Below, one piece after another: positions 26,201 to 36,430 of a DNA stretch of 64,000 bases; within the stretch, counting starts at the first letter, position 1; every line of letters starts with the position of its first letter. The notes under the pieces were generated by a model that was not told where the DNA came from, ran no database searches, and worked only from the letters and a program-made list of their open reading frames with translations. The position numbers were made by a program, and so were the translations under genes. The stretch is from Rhopalosiphum padi (lineage: Eukaryota > Arthropoda > Insecta > Hemiptera > Aphididae): assembly GCF_020882245.1 (NCBI RefSeq), contig NC_083597.1:28374652-28438651 (forward strand), read 5' to 3'.

Positions 26201-27916
26201 CTTGGAAAGTACTTTAATACTTGAAAATGATAATTATCAGCAAAAATAATTATGCTAAATGATAAAATAATGTAATTAATTATTAGGTAATAAGTGACAT
26301 TTAACAGTATTTGGTGGGTATCATTAATGTATCATACAATACAAAAAATTACATATTTTACTTTAATATTTATTAGAAATGTATAATGTTGAAACAATCC
26401 AAACATGTTATTTATAGCAAGCTGTACTTGTAAGACAATTACAAGAACAACATTATCATCAATACATGCAACAGTTACAACAAAACTATGAACCCGGTAA
26501 AGAATTAGAAATAACAACTAATTCTGTAACTGTTCCTGAAGATAAGATTATTGAACACGAGAGTATCTGTAATGAACAATGTGAAAATGGACACTGTCTT
26601 TCTGGAGAATGTATATATTTAATTGATTTCTTACACAATTTGTTTAGTAATTTTTTTTTTTTATAGGCTCTGTTCAAACATTGTTTCCTGCTTCAATGTG
26701 GACAAGAAAAGATATTGATGAATTTAAAGCTAATTTACTACGAGAAGGTGGAGAAGCTGTTATTAAAGTAAATCACGGAGAAACAGTTACGGTAAACATT
26801 TTAATTACCAAAGGATAGGAACATTTTATCATAGAAAATTATTAATTGTTTTTTTAAAATGAGAAACAATTTAAAGAATTTATTATATTGTTTATTTTGT
26901 AATCCTGTAGGTTAGAGTTCCTACAGCTGAAGGTGGCAACTGCGTATTTTGGGAGTTTGCAACCGATGGTCATGATATAGGTTTTGGTGTTTACTTTGAA
27001 TGGGTTAAACCTAGTTCTAGTCAAGTTTCCGTGCATGTATCTGAGAGTGAAGATGATGATTGTGACGACTTGGAAGACGATGATGACGGTAATATCAGTC
27101 AAGGTATAAATATGTATATTGAATTAATGAATGATGCCAGGGCCGTATTTAGGGGAGAGATGAGTTTGAGGACTGCAGTCCTCAGGCCCCACCGTTTTGT
27201 AATTATTTAACATTAAATACAGAAAAATGTATTATAGAACTAATACTATTGGTACATATACTTTGGCCCATGAGAGAACCCACCTAAGAGGTGACCAAAA
27301 TGAATTCAAACTCATGTATCTCCCACCAATTTTATGTAGTGATTGTGTTGGTGTTGTTTAACATCAGTTGCTGCTTATCAGTCTACATGCACTAAACGGG
27401 TGTGTTCTATTGAGGATCAGGGTATAGTTTATGAGTAGCGAGATGAAAATATTAAATATTATTTAATAATCATAAAATGTGGTATCTTGTATATAGTTTA
27501 TTTAAGGCCAACAATATACCTAAATTCACCACTGAATGATGCCGATTTCTTTACATAATATTAACTATCAAAAACTCCCTAATGTTTAAAATATTGTAGT
27601 CATATGACTTAAACAAAAAAATAATGTGTTTAAATGTATCATATAAATATATGTATGTGAATAATTATTTGTATTAGATTTACTTCATGAATTAGAACAA
27701 AATGGTGTTACAATTAAAGACATAAAAAAAAGTAATCAGATGAATCGACCGCCATTATCAATAATAATACCAGTATACCGAAGAGATTGTCACAAGGAAG
27801 TATATGCTGGAAGTCATGTATATCCTGGGGAAGGAGTTTATTTACTTAAATTTGATAACTCCTATAGTTTATGGAGGTCAAAAACATTGTATTATAGAAT
27901 ATACTACTCTCAATAA
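23219..27916 (+). CDS. ACBD3: Golgi resident protein GCP60 / acyl-CoA-binding domain-containing protein 3
   Basis: Nine exons: 23219-23309, 24059-24200, 24262-24402, 24473-24577, 24644-24731, 26418-26610, 26667-26791, 26911-27103 and 27678-27916. They join in phase to 438 aa (human ACBD3 is 528). ACBD3 is a Golgi adaptor that binds giantin and PI4KB and supports Golgi structure. Residues about 14-115 are the acyl-CoA-binding domain (WGLPLKELYTLALKFFKEKEGKA, GVFDVIGRDRRLAWQALG). Residues about 120-175 form a charged coiled coil. A Gln-rich stretch follows (VRQLQEQHYHQYMQQLQQ). The C-terminal GOLD domain spans about 258-438 (SMWTRKDIDEFK, FWEFATDGHDIGFGVYFEW, YPGEGVYLLKFDNSYSLWRS). An acidic loop, ESEDDDCDDLEDDDDG, lies within GOLD. 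The coiled coil is shorter than in vertebrates. The start ATG is the only one ahead of the domain. AATAAA at 28123-28128 is a likely poly(A) signal. Intron 8 contains a hAT MITE. Confidence 0.95.
24732..26417. other. ACBD3 intron 5 (1.7 kb), repeat-bearing
   Basis: This is the longest intron of the gene. It holds several lone transposon-like ends, for instance cagtagcgcaattatagg near 25360 and cagtttgggaaacgctg near 25610, without clear partners or duplications. The stretch around 25790-25990 resembles 63330-63560 in layout and wording (acaattttttcaaatttc, actttaaatac), suggesting an old dispersed repeat. No coding sequence is seen. Confidence 0.45.
27138..27534. mobile_element. hAT-type MITE with perfect 8-bp duplication (ACBD3 intron 8)
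   Basis: The left end cagggccgtatttaggg and the inverse of the right end (cagtggtgaatttaggt) are imperfect inverted repeats of the common hAT form. The 8-mer aatgatgc is duplicated exactly at 27130-27137 and 27535-27542. The 397-bp body is non-coding. Confidence 0.87.
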
Positions 27917-30342
27917 TGTATTAATTTTGTTCTGTATAAAATATCAACCAATATATTAGTCAGCTTAAAATGTTATAATCTTATAAACAGCTTATTTTTA
28001 ATCCAAATTATTGTTGAAATAACTGAACCAACAATATAGTATACCTACATAAAAATATGATTCAAATAATAGTTTTAATTATTCAATAATATTTTGAATC
28101 AATATTTATATAATATGCAAAAAATAAAGTTATATAGCATTAAGCTGCTACCTCTAAAAATCACAATAAATTTTGAAAACATCTATAGAAATCATTAATT
28201 TGCTTATCCATCTAACATATTACGTTATTTTAAGTTTAAATATTTATTTGTTATTTATTAGTGCACACTAAAAATGATTGCTATATAAAGTATATTTTAT
28301 AAGAAATATCTATAAACTGTATATTTTAAGATAAGGAAAAATAATTCATATTTATTATTATAATATAAAACTAATAACTATTAAATCCAAAGTTATACCT
28401 ATTGTAAATATTTTAGCTAAAATAAAAGAATTTTAAGTAGCAATTCAATTTTTTTTGTATTGCAATGTTATTTAATTTAATATTTATTATTATTAAACTA
28501 TATATTACGTATCTTTTTAATGTTTTCGAAGGATTTAAAATGTTTTCAGAAAAATAAATTGCTTGTTAAATATTTGTATTTATTCATCAAGGTTGCTTAG
28601 TTTATTATATGAAGAAGAATAATAGCTTATAAAATATATAATATTTTACCTAACCTATAAACAAAAATATAAATATTTATTAATTATAGCAAGGAATATT
28701 ACTTAATTTGTATATTTTATATTTATTTCAAGTATCTAATTTATAAACATTTATTAACTTTTATCCGATCATGTAAGAATATCTATATAAAAAATTAATG
28801 GTTAGTAATTTTATACTAAGATTCTAATAATAGTATTAAACTTAAAAAATACTACTTAAAGCTAATTATAATTATGTAATGTTTTATTAATTATTTGTAT
28901 ATCCTATATACTTAAGTATTTAATTGAAATTTGAACCCAGTCATGTTAGGATTAATTTTAAATGTAAATAAATATTTATATATTAACTGTACTGTATATT
29001 ATATAAATTATTAAAAATTACATATATACTACCTATTGATTTTAATAATTATTTATTTATTAAAAATTTACAATTTCCCTTTTTTATACAAAGCATTCGA
29101 GTATAAAGTACAGCCAGTATAGGTAATAATGTAGATTATAATATAGCAAGACGCTCAAGACACTAATTATATAGAAATAATGACAAATACAATAGAATAA
29201 GAATAAAAACAAAACAGAACTATTATCAATGGTGGTGGCTTCATTTGAAAGTGATATAATACGTTTCAGAAGCTCATTTTGTAAATAGTTTGTGGTGAAT
29301 CAAGGAATATGGAAGATATTTTGAAAACGAGATATATGGTACTTTAAAATTGATTAAAAATATCTAAGATCTTGAGAGAGTAAAATGATTTGTCTAAAAA
29401 GACCATAAATACATTTTTAATTTAAAATTTTCTTGCATTCAGGAAGGATAGGTAGTTTAAGTAAACTTGAGGTATTGATACAATTGTGATCTAAATAAAG
29501 AATTCCAAGCACAAAACAAGCAAATCTCAAAAGTTAGTATTGTATACGCTGAAGTTCATCAGGATCAGCAACAGTATAAGGATCCCAGAGTACTGATCCA
29601 TATTCTAAAATAGGATGTATATTAAAGCAAACTATGTTATTAAGCTTTGTATTTTGTAAATACTTTTATATTCTGATTTGAGTGAATATATTAATTTTAC
29701 TTATGATATTTTTTTTTGGTCAGTATACATAATAAGTATTAGAAAAAAATAAATATTTTTTTATAAATGTCAATAAAAAAATGTAATACTAAGTTTTTGT
29801 AAATTGTTCTTATTCACTAAAGACAAGTACTAAGTAAGCAAATAGTAGTAATACATTTTTAAGAATCACATTGTTGAGTTTTATCTCAAAGTTGTTTATT
29901 TATTTATGATAATATTCTCAAGTGATGATTTATTGTTTAAGAAAGACAATCAAACCTGACAAGTATCTATATTAGTAGTAATAGTAGGTACTATACCAAT
30001 TTTACATTTATTAAATTTTACAAAATATTTCCATTATCAAATATTATACAGTACAATAATTATTTACATTACATTGTACAATAAAAATATAAAATACTGT
30101 AGATAGGAACTAACAATATTAATTGATACTATAGTATCCAAAAGACCATTAAATATTATGTAGTGTTTCTTATGTAATATATTTAAAGGTTTATTATTTT
30201 ATGAAAATAACATACTTTATTAAAACTTTAAATAATTTTACATATATTTGAATCATATAATTTTATTTTTATTTTCATAAAAAAAAAAACATTTGAAATT
30301 TGGTTACACAAAATAAAAAATAGTTGCATAATAAATAGTTAT
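27917..30342. other. Intergenic region between convergent ACBD3-like and GLE1 genes
   Basis: The region holds the ACBD3 3'UTR with a poly(A) signal at 28123-28128 and the GLE1 3' flank, where AATAAA motifs occur on the minus strand near 30260-30275. An old LINE fragment is annotated at 29080-29650. The remainder is AT-rich with no gene. Confidence 0.65.
29080..29650 (-). mobile_element. Non-LTR retrotransposon (LINE) ORF2 3' remnant
   Basis: Translated on the minus strand, 29640 downward reads HPILEYGSVLWDPYT, then ADPDELQRIQY, a stop, and LLRFACFVLGI. This is the recognisable region after the reverse-transcriptase domain of Jockey/I-like LINEs (LEYGSxLWDPYT). Stop codons and drift show it is dead. 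The 3' end is indistinct. The boundaries given are approximate. Confidence 0.7.
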
Positions 30343-32379
30343 TTACCAAAAATTATAAGGTATTATACCTTTAGGTTTTTCAATGTAACCTACTTGAATA
30401 ACTTTACTGATAAATGTTTTTAATCTTTGTACTGGACCTCCACAACCAATTGGTGTAACTTCATCAATCTTTTTCATATAATTGGTATTTATGTATTCCA
30501 GCATTTTGATAAATTGTCTTCCATAAGCTTGTTTAAGTTCATAACCAGTAATTATCAGTATTTCATGTAATAAAATGGCTGTAACATCTAATTGGGGAAC
30601 TAAATTAACAGTTGCTGCGATCAACATCCAGGCTTGTCCAATACCTAAAGCTTTACCACTCTTGGATTCAGTTACTATGATTGCTGCAAATAATCTTACA
30701 ATACCAGTCATTCTTTTTACATACTTATCCTGTTTCTCAACAACTCCATTTGTATAGTTATAACATAATGATTTATAAAATTCCTCATCAGTTTCTTCAT
30801 TTGTTTTTACAGCATTGTATGGGATAAGACAAGGACATTTTTGTTTAAATCTTGCATATAACAAAATACCAAAATCTGGATGAATTTTCCAAAGTTCTGT
30901 AACAATTGAAGCAACTTCAAAACCAGTTTCTGTTTTTACACTAACCACTTGCTCTCCAATATTTATTATTTTTTTAGCCAATGTATCTTTACAAAATATC
31001 AATGCTTCTGGATGACTATTTGCTGTTACAGTAGAATTACCAGTTTTCACTGTTTTACACTTCAATAATGCATCAAGTTTCTCAAATTTATCTTTCATAT
31101 GCCAAGAAGAAATTGAAGATATACTATTAACTGGTGTATTAATTGATTTTATTAATTCTTGTCTCAAAGGTTTTAGGTTATCATCACAAAGAAAAGAAGA
31201 ATACATATTTTCAATTTTTTTCAAATATTCCTGAATAGATAGATGATTTTCTAAAAATTGTTTGTATTCATCCTCAAAATTATAAGAACAATTTTTCATA
31301 ATAGTTTCGGGATTAGAATCTTTATTGATTCTAAAAGAAAAATCTGAGATATTAGTACTAATATCTTTAATCATATTTTTATTACTGTTAAATTTAAAAG
31401 TGAAGAATTCGTCAGACTTGACAACAGAATTTTCATTCTTTTTAAATGAAAAATTTTGTATTTCATTTTTAGTTTTTTCACAATTATTTTTTGTTTCAAG
31501 AACGTTTTTTTCTAATATCTGGTTTTGATGACAATTTTCATTGCTTTTAAGTATATTTTCAGTTGATATATTATCATTCTTTTCATTTTTATGACCATCA
31601 GTTCTAAATGAAACATCTTTAACTTGAAATTCTAATAACTTTTCATTTAATAATTGAATATTTAGTTGAAGTTGATTGATAGTCAAAATATCTTGTTCAT
31701 TAATATTTGAAGATTTGGTTTTTAAATTATTTAAAGACATTTCTAAAAGCCTATAATTGTCTTTATGACAAGTAAGTAATTGAGGTGTCATATTAAAACT
31801 TTCATTTAACAATTTTTTTATGTCACATAATAAACTTGATGCATTTTTTAAAGTCAAGTTAAATTTCATTTTATTAAATTTATTTTGCTCTTCGAGTAAT
31901 CTAGTTTGAAATTGATCATTATTACTGTCCAGCAGTTTATTGTTATAATTTTTGTCAATAATAAGTCCCTCGCGAAAAGAACGCTTAGAGTCTTCATCAA
32001 TATTAGTTGTTGGTATTTTAGAAACATTTTTTTTTGACTGTTCCCATGTATCAACTTTTTTATTCAATACATTTCGTACATTAATTTTTCTATTTACTTC
32101 AATTTCATTCATTTTAATTTTATAAAATTCATCATAGAAGAATAAAGATTCATCTATCGTTTCATAGGAAGATTTATTTGATTGTTCACTTTTCATGACT
32201 TGAGAATTATTTTCAATTGGATGATCATTTTTAGAAGAGTAATATTCATTAACTTTTATTAGGTCTTTATAAACTCTTTTCAAGTTTTCATCAAATAGAG
32301 AAATATTGTTTCCGTTTGCTTGATTTTGAAATGAAAAATTCTTTTGATGCATATTTGAAAATGTATTATTAAACTGCAT
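30343..32379 (-). CDS. GLE1: Nucleoporin/mRNA export factor GLE1, single coding exon
   Basis: One uninterrupted frame gives 678 aa, close to human GLE1 (698). GLE1, with inositol hexakisphosphate, activates the DEAD-box ATPase Dbp5/DDX19 at the cytoplasmic face of the nuclear pore and also acts in translation. The C-terminal third (about 450-678) is the conserved GLE1 alpha-helical repeat domain: IVTELWKIHPDFGILLYARF, KCPCLIPY, KYVKRMTGIVRLFAAIIV, GIGQAWMLIAATVN, TAILLHEILIITGYEL, and final PKGIIPYNFW. Residues 1-430 are Asn/Lys/Ser-rich with predicted helical stretches (about 165-260) matching the coiled-coil region of the family. The ATG at 32377-32379 is preceded by an in-frame TAA. A small 5'UTR intron (about 32416-32502) seems present, which argues against a processed retrocopy. 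HSDL2-like lies upstream on the same strand. Confidence 0.92.
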   Translation of the reverse strand: MQFNNTFSNMHQKNFSFQNQANGNNISLFDENLKRVYKDLIKVNEYYSSKNDHPIENNSQVMKSEQSNKSSYETIDESLFFYDEFYKIKMNEIEVNRKINVRNVLNKKVDTWEQSKKNVSKIPTTNIDEDSKRSFREGLIIDKNYNNKLLDSNNDQFQTRLLEEQNKFNKMKFNLTLKNASSLLCDIKKLLNESFNMTPQLLTCHKDNYRLLEMSLNNLKTKSSNINEQDILTINQLQLNIQLLNEKLLEFQVKDVSFRTDGHKNEKNDNISTENILKSNENCHQNQILEKNVLETKNNCEKTKNEIQNFSFKKNENSVVKSDEFFTFKFNSNKNMIKDISTNISDFSFRINKDSNPETIMKNCSYNFEDEYKQFLENHLSIQEYLKKIENMYSSFLCDDNLKPLRQELIKSINTPVNSISSISSWHMKDKFEKLDALLKCKTVKTGNSTVTANSHPEALIFCKDTLAKKIINIGEQVVSVKTETGFEVASIVTELWKIHPDFGILLYARFKQKCPCLIPYNAVKTNEETDEEFYKSLCYNYTNGVVEKQDKYVKRMTGIVRLFAAIIVTESKSGKALGIGQAWMLIAATVNLVPQLDVTAILLHEILIITGYELKQAYGRQFIKMLEYINTNYMKKIDEVTPIGCGGPVQRLKTFISKVIQVGYIEKPKGIIPYNFW

Positions 32380-32560
32380 TTCAACTTTTAAGTATTAATT
32401 AATACCAACAATTATCTAAAAAAAAAACAAAAACTAAGTAAGCACTATACTTTAAAATGTACCTCCTTAAAATTTGTAAATAATAAGAATAATGTGACTT
32501 ACAATATCGTAAGGATTGAATGATTAAACACAGTTCTTCGACAGAGTATAGACTAATTAT
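32380..32560 (-). other. Likely GLE1 5'UTR with a short intron
   Basis: On the minus strand a donor ATT|GTAAGT lies at 32502 downward and a poly-T acceptor (tttttttttag) ends at 32416, giving an 87-base intron just before the ATG at 32379. The transcript start would be near 32540-32560. This is based on splice motifs only. Confidence 0.5.
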
Positions 32561-32891
32561 AATAATATAAATTTTAAGTACTATAAACTTTTAAATTAAT
32601 GATTATTAGTAGATAAATTTATATCATGTTATGTATATTTATTTACTATTTATACCAGTAAGTTAAAATAACATTAATTAATTAATACGAATATTTTCAT
32701 AATATTATTAAACGTATTTGTTAAATACAGGTTTATTTATCAGAAAATTGATAAGGATATCAGGAATTTTTGCATTTGGAGAATTACCAACTTAATAAAA
32801 ACTTAGCTTATACAATAATTTAACGCTTAACACTCATGAATCATGTATAATAAATTATGTATTCAGTATTTGCATAAACCTACTTATTTTA

Positions 32892-33763
32892 GATTCTGAA
32901 CGGAGTGATAAATGTATTGATTCTACAATGATGTGTTTTTTTATTTATTTTTTTGTGTCTGTCATCACGTTTTGAGTAGTAATAATGCTTTGATTTTTGA
33001 CTTTTGCCCCTCTTTGAAAAGGAAAATTAATCTAGTTGATACTTTGGGGGGGTCAAAAGTAAAAAATTTCCAGTAGTTTTCAAAAGCGTCAAGAAAAACC
33101 CTAAAAAAATAACGGAAAAACGGGAATTTTTACGCATAACCACTTTTCGACAAAATCGATTTTTTGATTTTGCTAACTCAAAAACGAATCATTGTAAATA
33201 CCATTGTTATTTTTAATTAATTATTTCACAAAATGTTTATATTAGCGTTATCTATTTACGATAAAATTTTCAAAATATTTTGCATTTTTTTAACCTACTA
33301 ATAGACAATTTAAATTTTCGACGAGTTTTTTTTTTTTGAAACGACTATAAAAAAAACTGACTAAATCTTTAAAATTTAATACAAGGTTTATTATAAGTTG
33401 TACTTATCGTAGTAAAAAAAATCAAAAATCGCTAGTCTGCTCAATTTTTGTTTATAAACACTTAAAGTTCAAATGTTTACAAAATATATCAATGAATTTT
33501 GAAGCTGAAAATTAATAAAATTTTTGTGATTTATACCTAAGGTTAAAAAACCCAATACAAGGTTATCCATAAGTTTTCCTTCAAGTAACTGAAAAAAAAA
33601 ATTTCAGCGTCAATATAGAAAAAAATGATATAAGCGTAAATAAAATGAAATTTTTTTTTGAAATCAAGTAAAATAACGATATTTTACAATTTAAATATAG
33701 GTAATAATATAATATATCCTACTATAATTATCATTGACTGACAAATCATCTCCGTTCAGAATC
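32892..33763. mobile_element. Inverted-repeat element with gattctgaacggag termini, 0.87 kb
   Basis: The left end gattctgaacggagtgat and the right end atctccgttcagaatc form a 14-17 bp inverted repeat. The body is AT-rich and non-coding, so this is a non-autonomous DNA element. A diverged partial copy of its left 190 bases lies at 39712-39905. I remember this terminus as frequent in aphid genomes, which supports the host guess but was not checked. Target duplication is not clear, so the superfamily is left open. Confidence 0.72.
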
Positions 33764-34078
33764 GTTTTTCATATACAATGATATAGATACCTGTCATTGT
33801 ATTCAAATTTAACACATCCATTATAGTGACCAGCGACTTACTCTTCATCTCTACTATACAGCAGAGCGATACCCACTTGCCCACCTTTTTTTAAAAAATA
33901 ATATAATATTATCGTTTGTTATTTATGTACCCTATATACTACTGTCTACTAAATCTATACTACAATTTATTTCTCATATGCATTATATTACCACTAGTCT
34001 AGAGTCTAGACAAGGTTTGCGACAGCAAACTTAATAGTGCTAATAATTGGCCCAACAATCACCATTAATGTTTATACG

Positions 34079-34145
34079 CAGGCACGTTTACAGATGGTGG
34101 AGTTGAACAACAACCCCCCCTAAATTTTTTTTGTATACATGCCTG
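34079..34145. mobile_element. Very short hAT-like MITE relic
   Basis: caggcacgtttaca and tgtatacatgcctg are inverted repeats with two mismatches, 67 bp apart end to end, with a C-run inside. The flanking 8-mers tttatacg and cttatatg match at 6 of 8. It is probably an internally deleted element. Confidence 0.45.
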
Positions 34146-34291
34146 CTTATATGCGACATTTTAATTAATTTTTACATAATGACGTTTTCTCTTATAAAAC
34201 ATTAATTAAATTTATCTACGAAAATAGTATAAAAACTAACTTTTGTATAATATCAGAGACAGGTAAAAATTTTAAATGTAAAGATCAACTA

Positions 34292-34796
34292 CAGTAGAGC
34301 CTAGATAGTTCGGACCCCCAATTTCCGGTGAACGCGGTAATCCGGACAGCGCACATATAAATCCATTTGTTCTTAAATACAATTAACTTATGTAGTTATT
34401 GTAGTTTATTCTGAGACACCTGAGTCTCCAGAAGCCAATTAATCTATAAGGCCGGGACTATATACACAGCGTATTCCGTCGCATATTCTGCTGCGTTTTC
34501 CGTCGAATTCAAGATTCATTGTCTTATATCGGAGTAGCTATACTTCCACGGCGGACGTAATACCTACGCCGTGTGTAGCCCCGGCCTAAAATATTGTTAT
34601 TGACAAGACAAAAACAATTTCGTTATTTTTATTACCTACCTATTCATTTACCTATTATTGTAATTTAAAGTGCAATAAATATAAAGGTGGTGGAAATAAA
34701 AATTAAAACCTTTATCATTTGATTAGGTATAATCTTGAAAAACCTTCGATTATCCGGACGATGTCTGGATTCGTCCGGACTACTGAGGCTTTACAA
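34292..34796. mobile_element. Pogo-like element carrying a nested Harbinger-like MITE
   Basis: The left end cagtagagcctagatagttc and the right end gtccggactactgaggcttt are imperfect inverted repeats in the CAGTRGAGCCTC style, with repeated 'tccggac' blocks near both ends. TA precedes the left end. The right tip has drifted (ttacaa for ttactg), so that boundary is approximate. The middle is interrupted by the insertion at 34450-34586. A related single end occurs at 62931-63000. Confidence 0.68.
34450..34586. mobile_element. PIF/Harbinger-like MITE with TAA duplication, nested
   Basis: ggccgggactatatacacag at the left and tgtgtagccccggcc at the right form inverted repeats (GGCCGGGRCTA). TAA flanks both ends (34447-34449 and 34587-34589), the target used by PIF/Harbinger elements. 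The 137-bp element lies inside the pogo-like element at 34292-34796. Confidence 0.75.
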
Positions 34797-36430
34797 TTTA
34801 TGCGCTATTGTGGAGTAAAGGGCAAAGGTGTCTCAAAAAGAACGCCAGATTTAACCTGATATAGGTAGATAAAATCTATTTATGTAAAAATAATAAAAAA
34901 CATATCTTCTTTTCAAAAGATCATTTTTTCATGAAATTTCATGGATTGAATGATCGCGTGTGGGGCTAGTATGGGAGGGGGCATATGCCAGATATTATTT
35001 TTCATATTTAAACCTCAACTTCTGCAGAAGATAATGATATGTTTTTTTGTTATTTATACATAAATAAATTTGATCTATAGCATTTTTAAATCTGACGTTC
35101 TTTTTGAGATACCCTATATTTGAGTAAATGTATACCAATTCAAATACTTTTTTTGGAATCTAATATTTTTTTTAATATAATTGATTTTGAGTATTAAAAA
35201 ATTATTTAAATTTCTATTTTTTGTATCGAATACTCTATAAAAAATAAAACATTTATATATGTATATTTTATCAATGCTGGCTACTGTAGCACTTGTTTTC
35301 ATAATTTCATATAGGAATATAGGTAAAATGTAGTATATTCATTTTAATAGATTTACTATTTAGAAACTTTAATCGTCAATAATTCACTATATCCAGCAGT
35401 TAATTCTTTAATTTAAGAGGTCGCTACACTAGCATTTATTTTCTGTCTATCTCCCACATAATATTGGAACAAAGATACTCAGTATTTCACTATTTCCACG
35501 ATTACGACTCTTTGGTTTAGTTTAGGGCAAAAGCACTTATTATATATTTTGTAAAGAAAAGTATTTTCTTTGCATTGATCGGATAGATTTTTAATATTTA
35601 CAATTTTGAATAAATTATTAATGGTTAAATGTAATTGAAATTATTTTAAATTAAAATATACTTATATTTATAAAAAAAAGTAAATATTAAACATCTATCC
35701 ATTCAATGCACAGGAAATATTCTTAAATAAGAAACTATTCTTTGATTATAATGAAATATACCTAGTATGCACGATTACATCAATGTGATATAATCCACAA
35801 GACAGTAGGTAGTTGATTTTTTTTTTGTCGTGTGTTTACTTACCGTAAAATTAGTAGTTTGAAGCATTTTTATACAATATAAATATATAATATACATGAT
35901 TATACATGAATATAATATTATAATATACAATACATCATCACTATATTAAATTATATTTATTTAATTTTTAAACCTAGTTTTGGCATTCACTTATAAATAT
36001 TTCTTGTGACCAGTGGAGGATTTGAGGGGGGCGTGGCGACCAAGGCGATTGCTCCTTACTCCTTGGGCTTTTTGATTGATACTTGAAAAATAAGCGTTAT
36101 ATGAAAAAATGAAAATAATTAGATAATTCATAAATCATAACTGTAACAACGTATAAATAATACGAAAAAAGATACAGTCATTCTGTTAAAAATATTTGTA
36201 GACATAATAGGTAAATTAATTAGGAGTATAGGAGCAATGTCCCACGACTCTATGCTTGTTATCGGATATTAAAGATGCCTTTAATATTTTTCAGAATATT
36301 CTACTATAACTATATAATACTAATAAATGATTTAACAACAATTTTGGAAATTATTGAGTGATATTACTAATTTACTATATTATATTTATATACAATATAA
36401 TAGGTAAATTGCAAAAAGTTACTATAGAAA

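Larger units (their letters stand above)
32561..36430. other. Intergenic region between HSDL2-like and GLE1
   Basis: No gene is seen in 3.9 kb. The region is rich in mobile elements, listed separately at 32892-33763, 34079-34145, 34292-34796 and 34450-34586. A lone terminus 'cagtggaggatttgagggg' lies near 36013 with no partner found. AT-rich sequence fills the rest. Confidence 0.6.

Noticed and set aside
30575..30757. Plus-strand frame inside GLE1
   Set aside because: Antisense shadow of the conserved GLE1 domain.
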